From Streptomyces sp. CBMA291 (GTDB lineage Bacteria; Actinomycetota; Actinomycetes; Streptomycetales; Streptomycetaceae), in assembly GCF_014596525.1 (NCBI RefSeq), contig NZ_MSJP01000061.1, forward strand, positions 1-64,000: DNA of 64,000 nucleotides, written 5' to 3'. Positions 31,812 through 39,472 of the stretch are shown here, one piece after another. Position 1 is the first letter of the stretch, and every line of letters starts with the position of its first letter. Both the position numbers and the translations under genes were made by a program. A model generated the notes under the pieces. The model saw nothing but the letters and a program-made list of their open reading frames with translations, was not told the origin of the DNA and did not search any database.

Positions 31812-32600
31812 TCAGCCAACCGAACCCGACACACTCTCAACCACTTGAGTAATCTCCTTGACCACTCCGGAGCCTGCTTCAATGGCTGTCTGCAACTGCG
31901 TCGCCCCCGTGGCGAGCAGGGTTGAAGCCGCAATAAACGTGATAAACCCTCGCTTCCACCTCCCAGCGACCTGTTCATCCTGGCCGCTAACCACAGTCGA
32001 TGCCTGTGCGATCGAGCCCACAACCAAGGTGGCCTCGCGGGAGATGCGAGCAGTCCCAAAGAGAGCCGCATGGTCCATCAACCACAGCAGGTGCCGAATC
32101 TGAGCCGCGATTTCCTCACGCATAGAAGGAACAAGCTCTTCATCAGGCATCTGCTCAAGCAGCTCGAGCCAATCGTTGCAGCTCTCTTTCAACGCCTCCA
32201 AATTGCTACCCACAGGCGCTGAGCAGGTACCGCGCAAGGCGCTCTGCAAGAGATCGGCTGCCGAAGCCAAGTGGTCGAGAGTTTCCTGCGTGACCAACCG
32301 GCGGGCCGGCCGGCCTGCGTCGATCCAGCTCAACTCTGGCTGAACGACAGCCGACCACCACTGTGGGAAGTAGCGCGAGTACCTACGGCGCTGAGCCTCC
32401 GGCAACGCATCAATTTGGCGAATGGTTTCAGCTAGAAGCCCTGCAACCTCGGCATGCCTTTGCGCAAAATCAGGAGACCCCCACTCCGCGTCGAGGACTT
32501 CTCCCCATCCACTTCGGAAGTCCGCAGCTCCTGACTGCCACACCCGCTCAAGAATCTCATGCAAACCGTGAGCATTCGTACTGGGAACCTGGCTCTCCAT
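31812..32600 (-). CDS. Hypothetical protein with C-terminal membrane segment, divergent from DUF262 gene
   Basis: A 262-residue protein with no family I recognise. The first ~210 residues are helical and acidic (HEILERVWQSGAADF, AEVAGLLAETIRQIDAL, MPDEELVPSMREEIAAQ). One hydrophobic segment, GFITFIAASTLLATGATQL, lies near residue 222-240, followed by a short polar tail. GAGGGTGGGGG precedes ATG 32600. It shares a 193-base divergent promoter region with the DUF262/DUF1524 gene, and both have lower GC than the chromosome around them. This suggests one mobile unit, perhaps an effector or sensor partner. Confidence 0.65.
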   Translation of the reverse strand: MESQVPSTNAHGLHEILERVWQSGAADFRSGWGEVLDAEWGSPDFAQRHAEVAGLLAETIRQIDALPEAQRRRYSRYFPQWWSAVVQPELSWIDAGRPARRLVTQETLDHLASAADLLQSALRGTCSAPVGSNLEALKESCNDWLELLEQMPDEELVPSMREEIAAQIRHLLWLMDHAALFGTARISREATLVVGSIAQASTVVSGQDEQVAGRWKRGFITFIAASTLLATGATQLQTAIEAGSGVVKEITQVVESVSGSVG

Positions 32601-32716
32601 CCCCCACCCTCACAAGCGGCCATCAGTAGAGCAACGAAGTTACCACTCCACACCGAAGCGTACGCCTCTCCCCTGTTGTCACATATCGGGCGATTTCGTC
32701 ATAAATCAACCACTCA

Positions 32717-32734
32717 ACTGACACACAAGTCAGT
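32717..32734. promoter_or_regulatory. Inverted repeat in the divergent DUF262 promoter region
   Basis: ACTGAC and GTCAGT with a 6-base AT-rich spacer, midway between the two divergent starts. It could coordinate both genes; no regulator is encoded in the pair. Confidence 0.45.
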
Positions 32735-32793
32735 ATCAACAATGCAGTCACCGGTAAGCGAGTTAACCTCTGGGTAGACCCGGAAGGAACCGC

Positions 32794-34560
32794 ATGGCCA
32801 TCATCAAGAACGCCGCTCGCCAGACCCTCGGCCAGCTCATTGGCGCCAACAATCCGCCTGTCGTGGTACCGGACGACAGTCAGCGTCAATACGCGTGGGG
32901 GAAGCGTGAAGTAGACACGTACTGGGATGACATTCAGAAGTTCATGCGGGCGCGCAAGACAGGCAGTCCGGCTTCATCCGAGTATTTCATCGGCCCCATC
33001 GTAACAATAACCGACGACAAGATCACAACTCGGTCGCTCCTCGACGGTCAGCAGCGACTCACCACGTCAACCATTCTGATTGCGGCAATCAGAGACACAC
33101 TCGGAGAAATGTCATCCACCGAGGCTCGCGTCGTAGCGAACAACATCCAGCGTGACTACATAGCGAGGCGTGACGGTCGACACTCCAACCCCCAGTACTT
33201 CCTCACTCTCTCCCTTTTTGATCGAGACTTCTTCAAGGATTACATCCAGAACTGGAATGAGACCACCGGGAGGACAACCGTCACGGAAAAATCTTCAAGA
33301 CCTTCCCACACCCTCATCCAGGGTTCTTACACTTCTTTCAAAACACACATCGCACGCACTCTAGAGTCGATTCATTCGGATGAAGAGCGCCTGGATTGGC
33401 TTGACGAATTGTCCCAGTGTCTCGTCAAGGGCTTGGTTTTCGTCGAAGTGCAGACACCCACATCAAGCGATGCCAACGAAGTATTCGAGACTATAAATTC
33501 TCGCGGCAAAGACCTCTCAACCGTCGACCTTGTTCGAAATTTCCTCATGGAAAAGAGCCGAAACGGCGAGGAGAAGGAGAGGGTAAACAACGCCTGGCGA
33601 TCCCTTCTCGACGGATTCGAGCGTCGCGAAGAAATCGAAAAATTCCTACGCCATTTCTGGGTGGCGCGCCATGGCGATGTTCGCTCACACAGTCTTTATA
33701 CCACCATCCGAGAAGAACTCACTTCCCGATTTGAATGCATTTCACCTCGCTACGAGGTGCGTACGTTCGCGGGAGAACTCCAAAACGCCTCCACCCGCTA
33801 CATCGAACTGATCACGGCAAGCACAGATTCCGAAACTCTCGATGGCTTGCTTGATGAAGTGAAGAGCCTCAGCGCTGACGCCGCCTACCCGCTCCTCCTC
33901 GCAGTCTCCGAGAAGTCCCCCTACAGCGAGATGATCCGGGTCACGCAGGCCCTCATCAGCTACTACGTTCGCTGGACGGTCGTCGGCCGTCGTGAGTCAA
34001 CCCTCCTAGAAGAAAAGCTCTTCACTCTAGCGAAGAAAGTTACCTCCGGCCTCACCATTGACGCCGCCTTTGAGCAGATTGCTCAGTGGACACCTGACGA
34101 TATAGCCTTTCAGGCTGACTTCGCCCAGGCTCCTATTCCCCGAAGTACACAGGCCCGCTATCTCCTCACCTTGATTGAGCAGCACCTCCGGCAAAGCGCA
34201 GGTGTCGACGATGTCGTTGTGGCCAGCACGACCGCCGTTCACATCGAGCACATCTACCCTAAGAGTCCCGAAGCTGACCTTCAGCTCGATGATCACTCTA
34301 CATTGATCAACCGGCTTGGAAATCAAACTCTTCTACATGGGCGAAAGAACCGAGTCGCATCCAATAAGGCGTACCCAGAAAAAGTTGAGGCTTACGACTC
34401 CTCCTCGCTCCTCATTACACAGCAATCAGGAATCGAGCGTCTCTGGGACTTCGAACTTGGATCTTGGCGTGCCCGCGGAATCGAGGAACGCCAGGCAGAT
34501 CTTGCCGAGATCGCTGTCAAGGTATGGCCGGTCGGCGACCGCAATGAGGGTGCCCATTAG
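32794..34560 (+). CDS. DUF262 and DUF1524 (GmrSD-like) protein
   Basis: A 588-residue protein. The DUF262 ParB-like part (about 1-270) has RQYAWGKREVDTYWDDI, the LLDGQQRLTT nucleotide-site motif, and VFETINSRGKDLSTVDLVRN. The DUF1524 HNH-type nuclease part (about 440-560) has HIEHIYPK, LINRLGNQTLLHGRKNRVASN and the expected His/Asn/Asn spacing. Such single-chain proteins resemble GmrSD type IV restriction enzymes that cut glucosylated hydroxymethyl-C DNA. A GGAAGGAA site precedes ATG 32794. GC content falls clearly below that of neighbouring genes, a sign of transfer. Confidence 0.85.
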   Translation: MAIIKNAARQTLGQLIGANNPPVVVPDDSQRQYAWGKREVDTYWDDIQKFMRARKTGSPASSEYFIGPIVTITDDKITTRSLLDGQQRLTTSTILIAAIRDTLGEMSSTEARVVANNIQRDYIARRDGRHSNPQYFLTLSLFDRDFFKDYIQNWNETTGRTTVTEKSSRPSHTLIQGSYTSFKTHIARTLESIHSDEERLDWLDELSQCLVKGLVFVEVQTPTSSDANEVFETINSRGKDLSTVDLVRNFLMEKSRNGEEKERVNNAWRSLLDGFERREEIEKFLRHFWVARHGDVRSHSLYTTIREELTSRFECISPRYEVRTFAGELQNASTRYIELITASTDSETLDGLLDEVKSLSADAAYPLLLAVSEKSPYSEMIRVTQALISYYVRWTVVGRRESTLLEEKLFTLAKKVTSGLTIDAAFEQIAQWTPDDIAFQADFAQAPIPRSTQARYLLTLIEQHLRQSAGVDDVVVASTTAVHIEHIYPKSPEADLQLDDHSTLINRLGNQTLLHGRKNRVASNKAYPEKVEAYDSSSLLITQQSGIERLWDFELGSWRARGIEERQADLAEIAVKVWPVGDRNEGAH

Positions 34561-34621
34561 TCTGCTCATACAAGGACTCGTACCCTCGTGGTGAAACTAC
34601 TCGCTCCCGAAAGGCCCCGCC

Positions 34622-34924
34622 ATGTCCTCCCTCCCCTCCCCCGCCATCGCCGCCGCCGGTCTCGTCGGGGGTTATGCCGTCGCACGGTGGACGAAGAAGC
34701 GGCCGCTCGGTGGGGTCGTGCTGGCCGGGGCCGGGGGCGTGGCCGCGTACGAGTGGCGGCGGGTCGCCGGGGGGAAGGCCGCCGCCGGGCTCGGGGTCGC
34801 CTACGTCGTCGCCTTCGCCGGGTCCCACCCGCTCGCCAGGAAGATCGGCGCCTGGCCCGCCGTCTTCTCCGTCGCCGGGGCCGTCGCCGGGGCCTCCTGG
34901 GCCGTCACCCGCGCCAAGGGCTGA
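34622..34924 (+). CDS. Small conserved membrane protein
   Basis: A 100-residue protein with about four short hydrophobic segments (AIAAAGLVGGYAVARW, LGGVVLAGAGGVAAYEW, AAGLGVAYVVAFAGSHPLA, AVFSVAGAVAGASWAVT). GC use returns to normal Streptomyces values here, so it marks the right edge of the low-GC insert. I recognise it as a type common in streptomycetes without known function. The 166-base gap that follows is GC-rich, with imperfect GGGCGGGAGGC-like repeats and no gene. Confidence 0.7.
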   Translation: MSSLPSPAIAAAGLVGGYAVARWTKKRPLGGVVLAGAGGVAAYEWRRVAGGKAAAGLGVAYVVAFAGSHPLARKIGAWPAVFSVAGAVAGASWAVTRAKG

Positions 34925-35090
34925 TCCCCGGGCGGGCCTTCCGCGCGGAGGGCTCTCCTGGGCGGGAGGCTCGCGCCGGGGGCCCGTCCCGGGCCGACGT
35001 CCGGACCGGAAGCCTCCCGGCAGGCCCTTCGTGCCACGGGCCCTCCCCGGCGGAGGCCCTGCCCGGCAACCGGTCCCCGGCGGGAGGCCC

Positions 35091-36359
35091 TTACGCCCCC
35101 ACCCCCCGGCTCACCGTATAGATCAGCAGGCCCGCCAGCGCCCCCACCACCGTTCCGTTGATACGGATGAACTGGAGGTCTCGGCCGATGTTCGCCTCGA
35201 TCTTCTTCGAGGTCTGGGTGGCGTCCCAGCCGGCGACCGTGTCGGTGATCAGGGAAGTGATCTCCGGGCGGTAGGTCGTGACCAGGTAGGCCGCCGCGTC
35301 CTCCGCCCAGCCGTCGACCTTCGACTGGAGGCGGGCGTCCGTCGACAGGCGGTTGCCCAGGGAGATCAGGGAGGCACGGGCGCGCAGGCGGAGCTGGCTG
35401 CGGTCGTCCTCGGCCGCCGCGATGATCAGGGCGCGGACCGAGGACCACGCCGAGGCGATGATGTCCTGGACCTCGGGGCGGGCAAGCAGGTCCGACTTGA
35501 GCCGTTCCACGCGCGCGCGTGTCTCCGTGTCGCCCTGGAGGTCGGCCGCGAAGTCGGTGAGGAAGCGGTCGATCGCGCCGCGCGCCGGGTGGCCCGGCGC
35601 GTCCCGCATCTCCGTGACGAAACGCAGCAGCTCCTTGTAGACGCGCTCGCCGATGCGCCGGTCCACGAACCGGGGCGTCCAGCCCGGCGCGCCGCCCTGC
35701 ACCGCGTCCATCACCGAGTCCCCGTGGGTGACCAGCCAGTCGTGGGCGCGGGTGCAGATCAGGTCGACGGCCCTGCGGTGGGCGCCGTCCGCGACGACCT
35801 TGTCCAGGGTCTTGCCGATGCCCGGCGCGATCTCGGCCGCCTCCGCCCTGCGGGTGATCGCCTCCCCGACGACCGCCTGCACATCGGAGTCGCGCAGCAC
35901 CGTCAGTGCCCCGCGCAGCGCCGTGGACGCCTCCGCCGTGACGCGGTCCGCGTGCGCGGGGTCCGCGAGCCAGGCGCCGAGTCTGCGGCCGATGCCCAGG
36001 GCGGCGAGCCGGCCCCGTACGACGTCGGCGGAGAGGAAGTTCTCGCCGACGAACGAGCCGAGGGACGCCCCCAGCTGGTCCTTCTTCGTGGGGATGATCG
36101 CCGTGTGCGGGATCGGCAGCCCCAGCGGGTGCCGGAAGAGCGCGGTCACCGCGAACCAGTCGGCGAGCGCGCCGACCATGCCCGCCTCCGCCGCCGCCGC
36201 GACATAACCGGCCCAGGCACCCGCGCCGGCGTTCCGCGCCCAGGTCGCCAGGGCGTAGATCACCGCCACTCCGACGAGGAGCGAGGTCGCCAGCAGCTTC
36301 ATGCGGCGGACGCCTCTGCTCTTCTCCTCGTCAGCGGCCGTGTACGAAAAGCTCACCAT
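35091..36359 (-). CDS. DUF445 family membrane-associated protein
   Basis: A 422-residue protein. A first span (LLATSLLVGVAVIYALATW) is followed by the DUF445 hallmark EAGMVGALADWFAVTALFRHPLGLPIPHTAIIPTKK (segment about 58-93). Long helical segments follow, with another span at the C-terminus (TVVGALAGLLIYTVSRG). GGAGG precedes ATG 36359. It lies 12 bases downstream of the ABC ATPase gene on the same strand and may be cotranscribed. The DUF445 role is unsettled; envelope or coiled-coil scaffold functions have been suggested for relatives. Confidence 0.85.
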   Translation of the reverse strand: MVSFSYTAADEEKSRGVRRMKLLATSLLVGVAVIYALATWARNAGAGAWAGYVAAAAEAGMVGALADWFAVTALFRHPLGLPIPHTAIIPTKKDQLGASLGSFVGENFLSADVVRGRLAALGIGRRLGAWLADPAHADRVTAEASTALRGALTVLRDSDVQAVVGEAITRRAEAAEIAPGIGKTLDKVVADGAHRRAVDLICTRAHDWLVTHGDSVMDAVQGGAPGWTPRFVDRRIGERVYKELLRFVTEMRDAPGHPARGAIDRFLTDFAADLQGDTETRARVERLKSDLLARPEVQDIIASAWSSVRALIIAAAEDDRSQLRLRARASLISLGNRLSTDARLQSKVDGWAEDAAAYLVTTYRPEITSLITDTVAGWDATQTSKKIEANIGRDLQFIRINGTVVGALAGLLIYTVSRGVGA

Positions 36360-36371
36360 GGACTTGACCTC

Positions 36372-37352
36372 CTACTTCAGGGACTCCCGGCGCTCCTCCC
36401 GAGTTCCCCCGTACATCTTCGCGATCACCGCCTCGATGTCCGGTTCCCGCACCGAGAGGTCGACGAGTGGATGCCTCGCGGCCACCGCGGCGACCAAGGG
36501 CGCCGCCGATGCGGTGGCCGGGAAGGCCAGCCACTGGCGGGGGCCCTCCGCGCGCACGAAACGCGCCCCCGGCACGTCCTCGATGGGCGGTGTCTCCCGT
36601 TCCAGGTCCACCACGAGGAGCCGTTCGCTCTCGCCGACGGCGTGCAGCCCGGCGAGCGCCCCGTCGAACATCAGCCGCCCGTGGTCGATCACCATGACCC
36701 GGGAGCAGAGCTGCTCGATGTCCGTGAGGTCGTGCGTGGTGAGCAGCACCGTCGTGCCCCGGCTGCCGTTCAGCTCGCGCAGGAATTCGCGGACCCGTGT
36801 CTTGGAGACGACGTCCAGGCCGATCGTCGGCTCGTCCAGATAGAGCACCTCCGGGTCGTGCAGCAGCGCCGCCGCGATGTCGCCGCGCATCCGCTGCCCC
36901 AGGGAGAGCTGGCGTACGGGCACGTCGAGCAGGTCCCCGAGTTCGAGCAGTTCCACACAGCGGGCCAGGTTCTCCCGGTAGCGGGCGTCGGGGATGCGGT
37001 ACATGCGGTGCATCAGGCGGTACGAGTCCTTCAGCGGCAGGTCCCACCAGAGGGTCGTGCGCTGCCCGAAGACCACACCGATCCGCTGGGCGAGCCGGGT
37101 GCGTTCGCGCGCGGGATCGATGCCCGCGACCCGCAGCCTGCCTCCGCTGGGGGTGAGGATGCCGGTGAGCATCTTGACGGTGGTCGACTTCCCGGCGCCG
37201 TTGGGGCCGATGTAGCCGACCATCTCCCCGCGCCCGACGGTGAAGGTGATCCCGTCGACCGCGCGGACCTCGCGCCGTTCCCGGCGGAAGGGGCCCGTCC
37301 TGCGGCGGACCGTGAACGTCTTCTCCAGGGCTTCCAGCTCGATGAACGTCAC
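36372..37352 (-). CDS. ABC-2 type exporter ATP-binding protein
   Basis: A 326-residue ATPase. Walker A is GPNGAGKSTTVKML, the Q-loop is VFGQRTTLWWDLPL, the signature is QLSLGQRMRGDIAAALLHDP, Walker B is VLYLDEPTIGLDVVSK and the switch His is in LLTTHDLTDIEQL. The variant signature (LSLGQR) and the domain after residue 235 match ATPases paired with ABC-2/DUF990 permeases. GTG 37352 is 5 bases past the permease stop. With the two permeases upstream it forms a complete exporter of unknown cargo. Confidence 0.88.
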   Translation of the reverse strand: MTFIELEALEKTFTVRRRTGPFRRERREVRAVDGITFTVGRGEMVGYIGPNGAGKSTTVKMLTGILTPSGGRLRVAGIDPARERTRLAQRIGVVFGQRTTLWWDLPLKDSYRLMHRMYRIPDARYRENLARCVELLELGDLLDVPVRQLSLGQRMRGDIAAALLHDPEVLYLDEPTIGLDVVSKTRVREFLRELNGSRGTTVLLTTHDLTDIEQLCSRVMVIDHGRLMFDGALAGLHAVGESERLLVVDLERETPPIEDVPGARFVRAEGPRQWLAFPATASAAPLVAAVAARHPLVDLSVREPDIEAVIAKMYGGTREERRESLK

Positions 37353-37357
37353 GGTCC

Positions 37358-38419
37358 TCAGCTTCCTGTCGATCGGTACGAACGGACCCCGGCCCGCCAG
37401 GCGAGCGCGGCGAGCCCGCAGCAGACCGCCGCGACCAGCGGGGCGGCGAAAGCCGCTCCCTCCGGCACCCCCGGCGGGGCGGGGCGGCCCAGCAGACGGA
37501 GGGCGGGCAGCCAGCTCACGAACGCCAGCGGCACCACGTACACCACTCCCCGTACCAGCTCCTGCGCGAAGACGGACGGCGGATAGCCGAGGAGGGTGTT
37601 CCCGCCGTACGTGAAGGCGTTGGTCACCTCCGCCGCGTCCTGCATCCAGAACAGCGCCGAGCCGCCGAGCACCATCAGCGCGGAGAAGATCACCGCCCCG
37701 CAGACCACCGTCACCGGCAGCAGCAGCACCTTCACCGGCGTCCACTCCAGATCGAGCAGACAGAGCCCCCAGATCAGCACGGCCATGCCCTGGAGGAAGC
37801 GGCCGAAACGGCGCAGCGCGAACTTGTCCGCCGCCACCTGTGCGAGCAGTGGCGCCGGACGCATCAGAAAGGTGTCCAGGGAGCCGTCCCTGACCCGCCG
37901 CCCCATCCGCTGGATCGAGCCCATCGTCAGATCCGCGATCCCGAACGACGTGCCCGCGAGCCCGTAGAGCAGCGCGACCTCGGCGAACGCGAAGCCACCG
38001 AGCCCGCGCACCTGGCCGAACATCAGGAGGATCACGACGAAGTCGAAGAAGGTGACGCAGCCGCTGACCGCCAGCGTCAGCGCGAAGGACGCCGGATACG
38101 CCATCGTGGAGCGGATCCACATCCCCGCCACCATCCGGTACGTGCTCCAGGAGCCGACCGGCGGACCGTACGCGCGCGGGGAGGAGGAGCCGGTTTCGCC
38201 GGGGGCGTATGGATAGTGGCTCTCTCTGTCTCCGGGGGTGTATGGATAGCGGCCCTCTCCATCCTCCGGGCCGTATGGATAGCCGCTCTCTCTATCCCCC
38301 GGGCCGTATGGATAGCCGCCCTCCCCATCCCCCCGGCCGTATGGGCAGCCGCCCTCCCCATCCCCGGCTCCGCATGGATGGCGGCTCTCCCTCTCCGTGT
38401 CCGTCCCCTCCTCAGCCAC
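37358..38419 (-). CDS. ABC-2 type permease with N-terminal YPYGP repeats
   Basis: A 353-residue membrane protein. Residues 1-80 are a polar extension made of about six 11-residue repeats near GDRESGYPYGP. The usual permease core begins around residue 90 (YRMVAGMWIRSTMAYPASFALTLAV) and holds about six spans, including FFDFVVILLMFGQV and VLLLPVTVVCGAVIFSALMVLG. The repeat extension is probably cytoplasmic and not needed for transport. GTG 38419 overlaps the preceding permease by 8 bases, so translation is coupled; a start within the repeats cannot be excluded. Confidence 0.8.
   Translation of the reverse strand: MAEEGTDTERESRHPCGAGDGEGGCPYGRGDGEGGYPYGPGDRESGYPYGPEDGEGRYPYTPGDRESHYPYAPGETGSSSPRAYGPPVGSWSTYRMVAGMWIRSTMAYPASFALTLAVSGCVTFFDFVVILLMFGQVRGLGGFAFAEVALLYGLAGTSFGIADLTMGSIQRMGRRVRDGSLDTFLMRPAPLLAQVAADKFALRRFGRFLQGMAVLIWGLCLLDLEWTPVKVLLLPVTVVCGAVIFSALMVLGGSALFWMQDAAEVTNAFTYGGNTLLGYPPSVFAQELVRGVVYVVPLAFVSWLPALRLLGRPAPPGVPEGAAFAAPLVAAVCCGLAALAWRAGVRSYRSTGS
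38205..38390 (-). repeat. 33-bp coding minisatellite in the ABC-2 permease gene
   Basis: About six in-frame copies of a 33-base unit built around GTATGGATAGCCGC and CCATCCCC elements. They encode the YPYGP repeats. Because the unit is a multiple of three, copy number can change without frameshift. Confidence 0.8.
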
Positions 38420-39215
38420 CCTGGACCACCACCTTCCGTGTCGCCGCCGCCTGTGCCGCCCGTCCCGCGCCGAGCAGGACGAGGGCCCAGCAGCCCTGGA
38501 AGGCGTACGCCCCCGCCAACTCCCAGCCCTCGTACCGGCCCAGGTACACATCGGCGGGCACCTGGAGGAGCGCCGCCCAGGGCAGGGCTCTGGCGACCTC
38601 GCCTAGCGCGCCGGGGAAGACGTTCAGCGGGAGCAGCATCCCGGAGAAGAACAGGCCGCTCAGCCAGGCCAGCTGGGAGACGCCCTGCCCGTCGAGCAGC
38701 CAGAACGCGCTCATCGCGACCAGGTACCAGATCGCGAAACCGACCGTGGCGCCCAGGACCACGGCCACCAGGAAGGCAAGCCAGGTGCCGGGGCCGGACG
38801 GCAGCGTGAAGCGGAAGACGAGCCAGCCGACCACCATCGGGGCGACGCCCCGGCCGAGCAACTGGTAGGCGCACCGGCCCGCGTTGGCCGAGAACCACCA
38901 GGTCTGGAGGTCGGCGGGGCGGTAGAGGTCCACCGCGATGTCCCCCGTCCTGATCCGCTCGATCAGCTCCTCCTCGAAGCCGCCGCCCATCAGTCCGCAG
39001 ACGGTCAGCAGGGCCTGGCCGAGCCAGACGTAGGCGAGGGCGTCGTCCGCCGTGTAGCCGCCCAGGTGCGGGCGCTCGGACCACAGGGCGAGGTAGGTGT
39101 AGGAGATGACGAGGCCGAAGACGCTGTTGGTGAAGACGCCCGCCGCCGTCGCCACCCGGTAGGTGGCATGGCGCCGGAATCCGCCCGCGGCCACCGTCGC
39201 GTACAGCCGCAGCAT
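38412..39215 (-). CDS. ABC-2 type permease
   Basis: A 267-residue permease with about six hydrophobic spans: VFTNSVFGLVISYTYLAL, VWLGQALLTVCGL, WLAFLVAVVLGATVGFAIWYLVA, LAWLSGLFFSGMLLPLNVFPG and CWALVLLGAGRAA. The pattern RIRTGDIAVDLYRPADLQTWW is typical of DUF990/ABC-2 proteins. With the next permease and ATPase it forms an exporter operon. The 257-base gap upstream holds several degenerate CGGTCRGRTCACGTTC copies (39320-39390) and the divergent promoters with the penicillin-binding protein gene. Confidence 0.87.
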   Translation of the reverse strand: MLRLYATVAAGGFRRHATYRVATAAGVFTNSVFGLVISYTYLALWSERPHLGGYTADDALAYVWLGQALLTVCGLMGGGFEEELIERIRTGDIAVDLYRPADLQTWWFSANAGRCAYQLLGRGVAPMVVGWLVFRFTLPSGPGTWLAFLVAVVLGATVGFAIWYLVAMSAFWLLDGQGVSQLAWLSGLFFSGMLLPLNVFPGALGEVARALPWAALLQVPADVYLGRYEGWELAGAYAFQGCWALVLLGAGRAAQAAATRKVVVQGG

Positions 39216-39472
39216 GCTGCTCCCCTTTCCGGTTCGCGGGCCGCAGCACCGCGGAGACGCCGAAAAAGCCGAAGCGCCCGACCTTAGCGACGGGGCCGGG
39301 GGGCCGCGACCGGATTTCCCGTCACGTCCGGTCGGGTCCGGTCACGTTCGGTCGGATCACGTTCGGTCGAGTCACGTCCGGTCGGGCCGAAGGAGTCCAG
39401 GGGAACTCAAGGAACCGTCATATTCGGGTCGCAATCCAGACTTTCGAGACAAGAGGGGCAATATGGGTTGCC

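Noticed and set aside
34674..37586. Rightward frame of 970 codons
   Set aside because: It is antisense to the DUF445 and ABC ATPase genes, which have clear motifs; its composition is that of a complementary-strand artefact.
38412..39215. Antibiotic or drug-resistance role for the ABC-2 exporter
   Set aside because: No resistance or biosynthesis gene adjoins it and the ATPase type is not specific; cargo is left open.
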